This document shows positions 12,701 to 27,700 of a stretch of DNA of 64,000 nucleotides, one piece after another. Origin of the DNA: Himantopus leucocephalus. Taxonomy: Eukaryota > Chordata > Aves > Charadriiformes > Recurvirostridae. Numbering within the stretch: the first letter of the stretch is position 1; each line of letters begins with the position of its first letter. The notes beneath the pieces were generated by a model. That model did not search any database, was not told where the DNA came from, and was given only the letters and a program-made list of their open reading frames with translations. Where the stretch lies: the NCBI GenBank assembly GCA_003993805.1, contig RSEF01000001.1, forward strand, positions 58,348,269 through 58,412,268, in the 5' to 3' direction. A program made the translations under genes and the position numbers.

Positions 12701-15700
12701 TGAAATTGTTGAGAATTTTCCTATTTCAAAATAGGAATGCACAGATGAGAAATTAAACAACATTGAGAACTAAAACATTTAGAAATCAAACTACATGAGA
12801 AAATGTTAAAGCTACTAACAAAATTTAACTCCACACGAAGCATTTAACACTCCTGCATCAAAAGGTGGGTACTAGGTTGAGTAGGGATAATAATTTCTCC
12901 TGGATATTTCACCATTCCTTTTATCCACAATCTACCTCAAACACTGTAGGATAAGTTAAAACAGGCTCACACAAGAAACGTGGAGAAAATACCTTCAGAT
13001 CATGCACAAATGAGCGTCACTGAAGACCAGAACTAGCTAAAATTAACTACTGCACATATCCAAAATAGGCAAGGTAAAAGCATGCCTTTTAAGATGCTTT
13101 TAAATATTTTTTAAACTATTTGTCAATTATTGTTATGTGAAAAAAGTAATATAAATGAAAGACAAAACCACGTATATAGAAAGAGATCAATTTTTTACTA
13201 CATTCCATGTCAGAATATCACTGCTTTTTTATGCACTCAACTCTACTATTCAATGTTGGTTTGTCTGCAGTTATGATAAAATAAAACAGTAACAGAAAGT
13301 GTCAGTGGGAAGTGGAAATCCTGAAGTTTCACATTTGAAACAGAGTTTCACATTACTAGCCTGATAGTTTTAATATAGTAACTAACGGACAATACTGTAA
13401 CGCATTTAAGTGGTTAAGTTTTACTCTCCCACTCTATGACAACCAAAGTCTGGGGCAAACTGAGTATTATATGTGAAGGAATCACTGCACATAAGATAAC
13501 CAGGAAGAAATCATGAGGGGGAAAAAAAAATAATCAGAAAGAAAAACTATAACTGCAGGTCCCAAACTTGCACTAGACAATACACAGATCATACCACCTG
13601 TGAAGACACCTCCCCCCACAAAAAAAAATTTCAGAGTTGGACTGTGCAAAGAGAAGCATTAGCAAGTAAAACTAATCAAAGGACCAGGGTGCAAACACTT
13701 CTGTGCCTCCAAAACTCCTCCCTTCTCAGTACTTTGCACATACCTAGCGATATTCACCACATGGTCTGCCTTTTTAGTGCGAGGATTGATTCCTTGAAGC
13801 AGCTGCTCCAGTGGTGTGACAATAAGGGAAAGGTGGCTCTCCCGCAACAGATCCATAAAAAGATTCTCCTTCTGTAAGGTTAAGTTTAGAAGGGCAAGGC
13901 AATACTGTACAGCTTTCTCTAAATGCTTCTTCCCTGCAGTACACAAAAAAAATAAGAAAAACAAAGGAGCAGTTAAATAGACTACATTCATAAACCTCAT
14001 TCTTCAAGCCCTGCACCAAGAAAGAACTTGTCAGTTATTTACTACTAGGAAAATTCTCCCCAAAACACAATTTTTATATGCAAGAGAAACAACAAGTTGA
14101 AGACATGTAATGTTAGCTTTAAATCCTACTTAGCAGGCATTTTAACTTCACGGGAAAAATAAATTCTAGGCACATACCAGGAAACGGAGCATAAGTGTCA
14201 AGCTGCTTAACACCTTCTTCTAGCAAGCTAAGGGACAGTTCCAGCATTGGGGACTCATTCAATAGATGATACATCAAATTGAATCCTGGTGGTTTATATG
14301 CTATTATTTCTTCTCCTAAAAAGAGAGAAGGGGAAAAAAATAATTAACATCTAACAGAAAAGACTTCATTACTCAAGCTAGCCTGAGCTACAGAACATAA
14401 CAGTCTCTGTTGTTGTAAGCAACATCTAAACAGATGAAACAGACTGCATACAAAATCTTCAAAGGTTTTCTTTACACATAAGCCATTTAGGTAATTCAAA
14501 AAGTTTGGGAAGAGTAGTAATAGCAATTACCATTACTTTTCAGTATCTAATAGAACAATTTCAACTTTAACCAGTTAGATTTTCCCTTTAGATCTGACCT
14601 TGGATTCAGATCAATGCTAGGATGTCATACCACATTGGAGCTACATTAAATGGTTTTACAAGACCAAAAAGTAACTGGAAAAAGTTTGCATCCCCCCAAA
14701 TCTGGATGAAGACCCTAGATGAGGGAAAAAGCATTTCCAGAAATCAAAGCTGAGAAGGTCCACTGAATCGCTAATGCTCATAGTGTACAGCTACTTGCAT
14801 GTCTATTGCAACAATGCATGCAAAAATGAAACTACTAGCCTAAAACTCAAAGACCCTCATAAAACAAAATAAAAGGAAAAGTGAAGACTAATGTTTCTGG
14901 TTTATCTAGTCTCCTAGTAAACTATGGTGGATAAAAACAGGAAAGCAGGAAGAATCTTTTTTAATATGCAAGAATGAGTGTGCAGTTTCTTTTGGCAGCA
15001 GCTTAAAAAATCCCCCTCTCCTTCCATTCATTCCATGTCTGTGCTGCCCCCCAACACACCAACAGACATGCCATCAGACACTGAATCAGTTCAAGAAATG
15101 GATCTAGTCAAACAAGATTGGTTTTAACCCATTTCTCCAATGTATCACATAACCCACAAATAGTCATTCACGCTGAAGGACTAGCTGAGGACAGAAATGA
15201 GCTAACAGCCAGTTCAGTTGCCAAGAACGATTTGTCTAAGCACAGAGCACAGAGGCCTCCCAGACTGAGGCAAGCTCACTGGACAGGTAAGTCTTAAAGT
15301 TGTTGTTCATTTAAGAAGTGGTTCTTAAAGCTCTCTACTGCTACAAACAAATCCACAGGCATCAATCTGGCATTCAATATTAAGAAGAAAGTTTGTATTA
15401 AAAAAAAAAAAATCTGAAGCCCAAATAAGCCTTAAATTTCCTGTAACGAGGCAAATGCCATCTACTTTGGCCTTTTAAAGAACAGCTGTCCAGAATTAAA
15501 TTACTTCAGATCATAATTCTACTGCTACTGTCTGTTCTGAATAATTAATATATCAATAATATTAATATTACAGGATATTTCAAAGACACCTTTAAATTAA
15601 CCGTATGAATAGTGGTAATTTAGATGTAGACCAAAGAAGCACAAGCCCAAAACCAAGGTGTTTTTAAGTGTCAAATACTGCTGCTTAATCAAATCATCAA

Positions 15701-18700
15701 TGCAAGAGAGACATAAGTCATCCTCCTAGCAGAGATAGGGAAGTGGGAAATAGCGTACATGAAGCCCTACTGAATCAGCAACATAGCTCTCAATATTACG
15801 TGGACTTCTTTTTAACATCTTTCTATCTTAAAGCTCTCTAGCTTTCCATCAGCTTACTTGCAATATTAAACAAGATCACAAGACAGAGGCAAGAAAGCAA
15901 AGCAAGTTATAATTCTGTTTGTCAGTGAACAAATGAACAAGTTAACCTTGTAACTCCACATACTGGTCCACAAAATCTTCAAGTTGAGGTTCATAGTCCC
16001 GCAGCAATTTGTAAAACACTTCCAGAACTACCTCAGCTACTTCCCACTGTAGATAATCACAAAATGGAGAAAAAGTCATACACAGAATAAGACTGACAGT
16101 GCAGCAACAAGACCAGGATGACAAAGAATACAACAGGCAGTGCAGTGATGTACTGGATCAGAAGAATGGCATGACTATCTAATTCTGAAATACTATCACT
16201 ACAACACTTACAATTCATCATGTCAAATAATTTGAAAGGCCAAGCTTTTTTTCTGAAGTAAAATGGAATACTAAAACAGATTTATTGCCTATTTTAGGCT
16301 CTATTATACAATATACATATTAGTATATTGAAACTACAAGCAATAAAGAGTCTTTATGAGGTATACAGCTAATAACAGATCACTAATAGCTTCCAGGATA
16401 CAGTTTAGCATGCGCTTTCATCCAGAAGTATCATAAAGGAAACTCAAATTTCTTGGTTCACCAAGTCAGAAATATTCTCTGAAGTAACAGTGAGGAAAGG
16501 ACAAATCTGACTTGTAGATTTTCAGAAGTTCAGAAGTCATTAGCCATGTAGTAGAGTTGCAGAATCATGTATAGCAAATTGAAATGTAGCAATAATATAA
16601 ACTACTTTTTTTTTTTTAAGGCTCCTTAGAAGTAGTTCATGATGAGCCATGAGTGGAAAAATCACCTGTTTACAGAATCAAAACACTATGAACTGCTCCA
16701 GGTAACCTCTGCTGCATCAAACTTGCTAAGCTTCTCAAACAGACCTAAGCTATGTCAGCAGTGCCAAATCACTTTAACTACATCCTAAAAAGAAAAGTTT
16801 TTCAAACAAAAATTACTTTTTCAGCAGCTCTCCGGTAAGCTCTGGTGCGGAATCGGAGAAAAACAGAATCCCTGAGGAACTGGAGATAGGGATCAAAGCC
16901 CGGTGGGCGAAGACCAGCTCCCAAGTTAGAGGGGAATGAACTTTCCACTAGTGTGCTGATGAGTCGACAGAAGGCACGGGTTAAAGGGTATTCCTCACAT
17001 CGGGACTCAATCTCATTCAATTCAACCTTGCCAAGAGGACAGAAAAAACAGGAGAAAAATCGAGAGATTTTGAGGGAGGAAGAAACATGTTAGAACAAAT
17101 AATATAAGGGCATCACCTGTGACTTACTTTACAGTGAAATGACTTTGCTGCATTTTTGTCTGCGGTACACCACAAACAAAGCAAAAGCAGCAAAGCAACA
17201 GTACTGTAATTTCATTTCAGCAATACACTCTTCATTCATTTCTGAGTTACTAGAAGGTACGCCTGAACATTTACATACTTTGGTTTTATTTACCACTTTT
17301 ATTAGAAGTGAAGTGAGCTGTATTAAGATGTAACAAAAGTGAGGCCAATTTAGGAAAATCCTAAGAAGTGCTCATAAGGAATTTGAGGGTTTGGATGCTG
17401 CTCTGTTGCTAGTATGAAGCTGCACTAGATTCATAAACGGATGAAGTTTCCAGAAATTACAAGCAGGCATGAGACTAAATTAAGAAGCACCTATTCCAAG
17501 GGTTTCCCGAGGACACAGCAGCAGATGCAGCCACTGCAAGCACTTCTCAAACTCATATGCAGATGGTCAGAGAGGCTGCCTAGGTACAGAGAAACCCTTA
17601 CCTCAATACCAATTGCTTGCCTCTGGCCTGGACTTCTCACAGTTTGTAGTATCTTCAAAACAGAAAGAGAATCGAAAACAGATAAACAATAGATTTCACA
17701 TAATCAAAGTGCATCTCCACCACTTTTATCAAGACTAAAAGGTACTCATCACTTTTTAGCTGCAAGAGGAGGTTGCCTAAATCCTCTTAAAATGTAAAAA
17801 GCTAAGATTTTTCTGTCTGAAAGGCTGGATTACATATATGTTGTATACTTGTATGCTTCTGGCTTTACATCCTCAAAGATCTGCATCATTGTTAAACGAA
17901 ACAAAGAGCAGAAATACTTTCACATTAATTATTTTTGTCTTATATTGGCTAGGGGAAAGACATTTCCCTTCTTATCTCTTACAACAATATATTTTAAGGA
18001 ATATCATAAATTAAGAAGTAAAGGTAGTAAGCATTTAAAATACTACTATTATAAGATGTCATTAGCGTCAGGGTCTTTTTATTAGTAATTAACAATAAAC
18101 TAGCAGTTGCAGTTCAAATGCCTGAAGTTCTTCCCAGTAAAACAGCAATGAGTCTGAACCACAATACAGACTATAAAATAAGCCCATTCCATTATGATTT
18201 TTAAATTAAAAATACCGAGAGCATTTTCATGTGATATTCCTCTTCCTTTGGACTCATATTTAAAATTTTCCTCTGAAATCAAGACAGAAGGGAAAAAACC
18301 ACTTTTTTAAAAAAGTGGGGCTTTTAATATATATCTGACCTTTGCCATCTAAATGTACAAGTTGGCAACAATATCCTGTAAACTACAATTAACTTCCTTT
18401 GCAAATTAAATGCCTGAAAGAGGAGCTTTGTAGCCAGTCCCTTCTTTCTACGAGGACCACTCACACTAGAACACTACTACATACCAAAAAAAAATTTAAA
18501 AAAACCCAAACAGAATAACATGTAACCTGCAGAACATTTATCACTGATGACATACACTGAGGAAAAAACATACTGAACACACAAGACTGACTGTTAGGAA
18601 ACCTGTATTTATGTAAAATAAGCACAGCCAATGAGATCTCTGAGGCATAAAACCATACTGTTGTTTTCAAAATCATTTTAAAGAACCGTATTATCTAAAC

Positions 18701-21700
18701 AAAAAAAATCATATTCAACAACGGCAACAGGAAAATTTAGGAGGAAATGCAATACTATTTCAAATACACTGATAATTTCAACAGATGGGGATGCTATAGT
18801 TTTAAGCACTGAAAATCCTAAAATACCTGTGTATATTCCAGGGATTGCCAGAGCGAAGCAGCTATTTCAGGAGATCTTCCAAAAGCAGTAAGGGTTTCTA
18901 ATAGCTCCGCTTTCAAAATAGGAGGAATACTGCACTGCAGAAGTCCCAGAATGACCACTACTGGTGTCCACTGAGGGTGCTCACAAAGTGCCAAGCGAGC
19001 ATTCTCACTCTACAGAGTTCAACAGAAAACAAAACTGCAGATTATTACTTAGAAGATTATTCACGTCTTACAATCTCTAACTCACAGTTCAGTATCAATT
19101 ACTCTGCTTCATACTTGAAGGTACACAAAACATCAGAAAAATGGCAGACCATTTCAAAGCAAGTAATTTTAATTAAACAAAAAGCCCAATTTAATGGCTC
19201 ACGAGTACTAAAATTGTGCCTATCCATACAGAAAAATTATGTGCATAATATAAGCTTCTTACAACAACCCGATTTTTTTTTTTTTGGTAGACAAATTCAT
19301 GGAATCAGTCTTACTAACACTTACACTCTAGACAGCTTCTTCAAGCAGTGGTAGAGGAACTTTATCAGTATTTCCATTATTAACTTAAATTGCATTTGGG
19401 CATTTGCTAGGAACTTCTGTGAATTTTTTTTTAAGTCTAAGAGCAGGGTCACCACCGTTGTAAGCTCATTTAAGACTCTCAGACGAACCACTGGGCAGGA
19501 ACAAGCCTCTAGCCTCATCAAATGATAACACCCTGCAGCCTTAGAACAAATTTACTTCTTCCCAGGTTATGGTTTGATGATGCCAGGAAATATCAGTTTT
19601 AAGAGTTCCTTTTTCCCCACACTTATCCAATGCTGATATGACAGCTCACATAGGAACACCCCATTATCACCGACGCCAAGGATGATTTTTAAAAAGCCTA
19701 ATTAGTTTCACTGATCTGTCTTGTGTTTGTGTCAGCAAAACCAAGGGTATCTCACTACATCACAGAATTTTTTTGCTGCAGAGTCTGGTGAAGAGCTGAA
19801 TTCCACACTATCCATAATTACTCAGACAATTCACAATACAAAATCTGCATTGCAGTTTTATTCTCTTGGAATCCTCTTCCAGTCAATTCAAGGCACATTT
19901 TACACTCTTGGTTTGAGGACATTTTAAATTGAACTCTGCAGGCAAGTTTCACAGTTGATGAGTTTCCTTGCCAAATTTCAACCATTTCCTTTTAAATTCA
20001 TCTATTATTTTTGCCTTTTCAAACACATAATTAAATGCAAAGAGCTTTCCAAAGAAGTTTCCTACTCTGTAGTAATTTCTTCTGAATATATCTCACTTCT
20101 GAAAGACAACTTCATGACACCAAAGTGTCGGGAAAGCAAGAAAATCAGTAACACCAGCAACACAGGAAAAGGTGTCATCTCGTTCTGCTTCACCCAGACT
20201 GCATGTTTGGTCATAACAGTTATTCCTGATGCTTCCCATACTTTTGAAGTTCACTAATCAAACGACAACAACTGCTAGGTAAATTTGCCCTAACTACCCT
20301 TTTGGTCAAGTGAATTTCACAGCTGAATGATGATGTTTTGCAAGAAAAAAAAATGTATTAACAAAGAAAACCAAATAAAAGGTTACTTACCCAATTTACT
20401 ATAACAGTGGTCAGCTGTAAAAAGGCAATTAACCCATCCTGCTCTTTCTGTGTGATTCCTCGGAGAGGCAAGTGACGATACTGGACACTGTCTGCACTTG
20501 GCAAGTCTTTCCTTAAGTGCTCATGATAAAGCATCAAAGAGTGGAAGAAATGCTCCCAGGAGACAGGGCTGCCACCTGCTCCTTGGATGTTTTCCGCTAG
20601 GAAAATGACAAACAGGTGACAAGATTTTCTTTGTATTCTTTCACAAGGTGACAAGCAGCGTAGTTAAATTTAAAAGGAAAACTTTCTTATCTAGAGGAAA
20701 AAATAAAGTTCAAAGTAAAGCTATTGTTTCTGAAATTAGTGGTTCTGGTTTGAGCTTTTTTTTTTTGTTGTTGGGGGTTTTTGTTTGTTTGTTTTTCTTT
20801 TTTAATAGAAAGAGAAAGGTGCCAATATGAAAAGCTGGTACAAATAAGTTCTCCCTTTTACGAATCAGAATGTTTGCAGCATTATTTATATCTTCAAAGT
20901 AGGGGTTTTTTTCCAATTTGACCAATGCAAAATTAATGTGAAACACAGGACTGACCAGCATCTCTTACTTTGAGAAAGTGCTATTATATATCAAAAAATT
21001 CCAACAAAACAAAGTGCTTCTGAAAAAATACAGCTCAGGAAATATAACTATATTTACAAAATACACAACTTAAAAGTTAAGACATTACTCATTTTATATT
21101 TCACAATAAGCAATATTGATATTCTGCATCTCTTACGGTGTTAAGACACAGCTTTTTAAAAAAATGCATTATTTCATTATGTAAATTACTTGCTAAGGTG
21201 CTCAGACATTTAATTACCTAATCAGTCTTTTTTTTTCCAGATTACACTTTCAAGTGAAGCCTTCCAATTTAATCTTTGTACTAATAACGAAATGTTAAAA
21301 TTACGAAGCCACAATTCATCTTGAATGAGGCTTTGTACTTTTCTAAAGAAAAGAGTTGAGAAAGAGCTAAAGTGTCACTTTTCTTACCATGACTACTGCC
21401 ATTGAGTTTTAGCAAACTAAAGCAGTAATGAGCACACTGAGGCCCACTAGCCAGTCCCCGCAGCATTTTCAAGTATGGGATGTAAATTGTGGAAGGAAGT
21501 AGATCTCCCATTTGCCTAACAAACTTTGACAAGACAACCTAGAACAAATAAAGATCAGTGTTTAAAAAAAAAAAAAATCTGAGTATTTTAGGAAAACAAT
21601 AGGCAGCCAAAGTCAGAAAACAGGTTCTAACGTAAATGGGGCATGGGGATAGCAGGGTGGAATCACAACTCAAAAAAAAAAAAAAAAATCCTTTGTAGAC

Positions 21701-24700
21701 TGGCCTATTCAGTTTCCCTGAAGGTGAAAATCATCTTTCAAAGAGGAAATAAACAAAACAAAATAATTCATGTTATTGTAACATACACTAACTCTGCAAT
21801 TCTGTATGTCTAGTGATAAAATTTACTTCAGCTCACAAATGCTGCACAACATTATTATTAACGCATCTCACAGTGCAAGTGAAGTGATATTGGGAAAAAA
21901 TTCACTATGCTTGTCATATCCCTGCACACTAACTCACACACACAGTGGTTCCTCCCAGGGTCATATTAGGGTGTCTTCAGATTGCACCAGTCCCTAATTT
22001 AGGTCACCTGTATTCCAGGATGTGTCCAATGTGTCTTATATTAGGTTTTGCCTAACACTGCACAGTCCTTCAAGAAGCATTGAAGGCTAACAGCATCCCA
22101 GGTATCCAAAGAGTTTTGGAACATCTGCTTCATCTGTTTACATTGCTTCTTCATTCTAATTTTAAGTTCCGTCCTTCATGGTCTATAAATAATTACAATA
22201 TTCTTACGGATTTTTACCCCCAAAAATACTATCCACTACAGGTAATAAGGTTTTTTATAGTTAAGGAAATTAACTTCCCAGTTACACCAAAAACGTATGT
22301 AGACATCATCAGACAGAAAATACAAGAGCACTGTTACCAGAATTCATTTAGGAACTGCAACAAAATCAGACCTAAACAAAGTTTTCAAAAAGGTTTGTTG
22401 GGACTCTTTCTTACTAAGTTTATTGACAACCATGAATGACTGGCAGTAGCTCATTTTAGAGCAAGCAGCAATTAACCACGTCATGCAGAGCAGGACACAT
22501 GCAAATAAGCAGCTGATAAAAGATAATGTCTTCTTAGAAGCTACCAAGAGCTTTGTTGCCAATTCTTTTATTACTTTAATTTCGATTACTAGTAATTACT
22601 TAATACAATTTAGATAACCTGGCGCTGAGGGGGTCGCTGATGAGCTACTCCAAGGTAGGATCCCATGATGGTAGATGTCTGCAAAGGTTCTGATGGACAC
22701 CAGTATTCAAGGGCAAGTTCCAGATTAAAGGGGTCTTTCCTGTACAATTCAGCAATCTATCAGAGAAATGAAGATGTTAGTAATCATCTTTTCTTTATAT
22801 AGTTGATATTTTTCTTCAACAATAGATAATCACAGAATGGTTAGGTTGGAAGGGACCTTAAGGATCATCTAGTTCCAACCCCCCTGCCATGGGCAGGACA
22901 CCTTCCACTAGACCAGGTTGCTCAAAGCCCCATCCAACCTGGCCTTGAACACCTCCAGGGATGGGGCCTCCACAACTTCCCTGGGCAATTTGTTCCAGTG
23001 CCTCACCACCCTCAGAGTAAAAAATTTCTTCCCTAACATCTATTCTAAATCTCCCCTCTAATTTTCTTTCAATTTTATTTTATTTCATCTTTCTTTCTTT
23101 TATTAAAAAAACATGACAACAACAGAAAGATCTTTCTTTTAAATGTACACTTGTGGTCAAAATTCTACTGAAATTAGAGAATTTGTAATTCCACAGCCTT
23201 AATGGGGCCACCTTGCCTAGCCTACTTCACAGCAAATACAAAACAGTCTTCCAAAATTCTCATTACAAATACATCAACACATGAAAATTATTTAAACATT
23301 TCAACTCTTTATCAGAATAATTGTCAATAGTGGGGGAAAACCCCTTAATTATAGTTTACCCAGAGTAAATAGGGAGAAATTTGAAGACTTACAGAAACAT
23401 AAAACACTGTAAACATCAAGGTTTAGATAAACAAAGGTGTTCCATTGCAAAGAACTTCCACGCATTTAGCCAGATCTCAACTCCAGTGATAGCCTGTAGT
23501 CTTAAAATTCCTAGTTCTAAGTTACATTAAAATAAGATGGCTTAAGATAATACATATGTTAAGATAATCTTACTACAATTTAAATATTTTATAAAATAAC
23601 TTCAGCTCTTCTTCAGCTATTCTTCAAATATAAAAAACAATGCAGTATTTACTTACTAAACAGGAATTAAGTGACACTTCATTAATGTCAGAAGCCAAGG
23701 CAGGAAATTCATTCCTGTACATGAAAAGTTATAGAAAGTGTCTATATTCAAGAAAAAGAAAATCCCTCTAATCCAAAAAATGAAAGATCCAGCACTGTAT
23801 GTTATCATTCAGATATGGATTTTCTGATGGAGGAAAGTCACAATCACTTTTTGCCACAGTAATTTAAAAGAAAATTTGGCTTACTAAAAGCATTAAATGC
23901 TCCAGATCTCTCCGAAGGGAAACAGGTGGATCATTACCCATTTGAACAGTCATGTGGATCATGCGAGCATCTTCATCAGCACGGTTTCTCAGCTGTTTCA
24001 CCTACACAATTTATGAAATGGAGAATACATTGGTCTATATTGAGCTAAGAATGTAACAGAACAGAAACAATGGAATTGTCTAAACAGCCTATTAAAAACT
24101 AAGAAAGCAAATGAACTTGCACATACATGACAAGAATATTCAATTATTCTATTTTTTTTAATCCCCTCCACCACAAGAGCTTACATTCAAAGATACATTC
24201 AAATCACTTTCTTACTGCCACTGCCCTCAGTTTATAGCAAAAGCCCTGAACCTTTTGATTCAGGGTCAAAAGACAGTTGGGAGTTTTTCCCAAATGACTT
24301 CACCAAATCCTTTGGTTTGGCCGCAAAAAGTGGATCCTTTTCCTCTTTTTACTTTGAAAGCTAGATAGGTTAGCTTCAAACAACGTAAGTTAATTATTAT
24401 CCACAAGGATTGAAAAGAACCAGAAAACACTGTAAAATGTTTTCTGTATATAGATTGGTGGATCACACCTTTCTTAGCCATTTAAGGCTACTTGTACTTA
24501 CAGCTACTTTATGTTTTGAAAAGTTTTGGATTGATGTAATCACTTGAGAGACAGTCTGTTGCAACTAAAACCATTACGACATGTCAATAAATACAATAGG
24601 GAAAAAAGTGAGAGAAGGGAAGAATAACTGCAGCAATTAAAAAAAAAAAGTGCTATTTAATTAGTATCCTAAAATTCTTTGTATTGAAAAAACCAATTAC

Positions 24701-27700
24701 TAAACAAAAAACAGCTGACATTTAATTTTAATGTCAAAAAGCCTTTGACAAAACACCCCACCAGAGGCTTATAGAAAGCAAATAGCCATGAGATGAGAAG
24801 TTCAGTTTTCTTAAATATTAAGCAGACATTGAGGAACAAGAAACAGCAATAAGCAACCAATTCAACACACCAAAAATTAAAACATGGTGATGGTGAATAA
24901 AGACCAGTTCATGGTCTATAATATAACTTAATTTGCAAAATTGAATGAGCAGCAAAATAATTGTGTCTCATCAACAAAAAATAATTAAAAACTAGAAATA
25001 ACTGTGGAAAGGGTCAGAGGAAACTAGCTAAATTAGTATACTAACAAAATTAATACATGGACAAAATGGAGTGTTAATAACTGAAATAATGAATTACCTG
25101 AACTACTAAAGCTAATTATTGAGTCCTGAATGTAATGCAGTCAAGCAAAAGATTTACTCAAATCATCACTGGCAAGCAGCATAAATGTTAAAACTATACA
25201 GAAGAGTTAAATAAAATACTGACTCACAGTTTCAAATACAACTGAACAAAGGTTATATATACATACAAAAAACAAAAGATCCTGCAAAGCACACACTTCT
25301 CTACCTAAAATTTGAGATTCGGTAGAAATAGCTGAGTACAGAAGCCAACTAATAGCAGTAAAGACAAAAAATTCCCTTGTAGGGCTATATTCCAATTGCC
25401 TGCTAACAAAGCCTCTCCTGTAAAACAACTAGTACTGGTCCCTATCAAACTGGAATATAAGTCAAAGGTCAGATTTCTGCTTATATCCTGTATTACAAAA
25501 TCCTACTTGTAATGAAAAATATCTCTCCATCTTTAGGCATTAGCTACAGTCAACTTTAGATCTGAACTAAAGCAAAAAAAAAAATGAAATGGAGGAGAAA
25601 TACTCTTCCTGGAGATAAAGCCTTCAATTCCATAATGCAATGAAGAGCGATATACCAACAAATGAATCAACACCTTTGGGATTTTCAGGCAGTTCTGTAG
25701 AATACAGGACACAGGGTGAGATTTGCTCTACATTTAATACGGCAGCAACCTCAGCTTGGGTCAGTCTCCAGCTCTTCCATCTTCATTCAAAAATCTACCT
25801 TATATCTCTTTCATAAAAACTGGTATCATTACAGGGAGACATTTCGTCTTTCATTAAGCAACACCACCCAATGAAGAACTGCCTGATAAAAAAGCTCCCA
25901 GTTCCAAACCTATTTGCACTTGATTGTTTAAGGAACTTCCATAAAATACACCTCACATATTCCTCACACATTCAAAAGATTCCTAAGGGCTACTGTGTCT
26001 GTATTATGGAAAACACCATTGCACGCAGGCTTCAAAGAAAGTCCAAAGCCTGTTACAACATGGTAAGTGTTGTACACAGGCAGCCACAGCAGCAGAAATA
26101 TAGCTGTAAAGTTATCAATATGAACTTGTTTGAACTGACATACTTGTTCTATGGATATTCTGTGGGTTTAAAAGACAGCTTGAGAAAACAACATGCAACA
26201 GCAACAGATTATAAATAAATTAGGATTAAACCTAAAAGCTGTCTACAACATGTTCATATATGCCCTCAAGATTCTTAAGGCTCAAATATTGTTTTTCCTG
26301 CCAATATTGTTCTCATTCTGCAATGTTACAATGAACAAAATATATTTTTAAATCCTTCTTTTTGCACATTGAAAAAAAGTAATTATTTGGCAACTCCCAC
26401 TACAGCTCAACACAATGAAGGTCACAAAATAAAGCCTCCATCAATTAAATAAAAGCTTTTTCATAGAATTTTAATTTTCCATGTCTAGATACAAGGTCTT
26501 GCACAAATGAAACTGTTGTAATTGCTTCAAACTTTTTTTTAAAACCTTTTTGCAGCATTTCTACTGTTCTAGTGAAAACAGCTGCTCGTTTTCCCAACAA
26601 TTGATACTACTGAAAGAAAAAGCAGAATGCCTCCCCTTAAATATGGAAAAGATCATCAGTAAAAGAATAAATTAAAAATGAGAGACAAAACCAGTAGGCT
26701 AATTTAGGTTACACTGTCTGTATCAAAAGAAAAACAACAACAAAATCAATACCCACATACACTGCCATCAATTCCAGCATTCATTTAAATTTTAATCATG
26801 TAAAACAAAACAAAACTACTACCACCACAAAAGCTTGCTTTGCAAATCTCACCACATTGAAGTGTTTTAAAAATCACATTCTACTTCAGTGTGGAAAACA
26901 AACCCCAAGCTATATGGGTACCCTAAAGTCAAGAAGTTCTCTGAACTGCAGCACCTCAAGCTGAGGGTCATATCTGAATCTGTACACTACCTGTCCTAAT
27001 GTTAGAAATATAGAAGAGATGCCCACATTTCTCAAGAACTGCTATTCACACAAACAACTCACTTTCATTGGCATGAGTGCAAGGAAGTCTGTGACAAGGT
27101 TATGAATTTTGCGAATGTAAAATTCCTCCTGGTAGAAATTTTCAGACCCCACAACAGATTCAGTCAGGAACAGGAAGACATTATCAGCAACTGCTAGCTC
27201 TGCCATTGCTTCATCTGCCTCAGTGAATTCTGCAAGAGCTGGGCAACAAAAATCACAAGAGAGGAAAAAATAAATTACAATTTCTGTTACCAAATGAAAC
27301 ATATTTCAGAATACCTGGCTGACAAGCAAATCAACATGCTTCTATCAACTATGCTTTTCCCACCATACAGGAAAACACTAGACTGGAAAAGACAAGTTAG
27401 TGTCGGGTGATGATCTCAACTTTCTTCTTTGATATGTGTTGAAATGCATTATCCATTTACCCAATCAAACCTAAGGCTGTTAACCAAGAATCACAAACCA
27501 ACCTCAGACAAGCTTTAATTATAATGTTTACACTTTCTTTAATAGATACGCCGGAGTAGACTCAATTCCGACCTAGTAGGGAGCCCGGAAAGCTTGTGAA
27601 GTACACAGAGAAGAAAAAAGACAAATTAAAAATAGATTTGTCCTCTCAAGATACTAAGGTTTAACATTTACAGATGTAAAAAGTCATAAGCATGAAACTA

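Noticed and set aside
25871..26218. A 115-codon plus-strand open frame in NUP205 intron 8
   Set aside because: No recognisable family and composition like the surrounding intron; likely chance.
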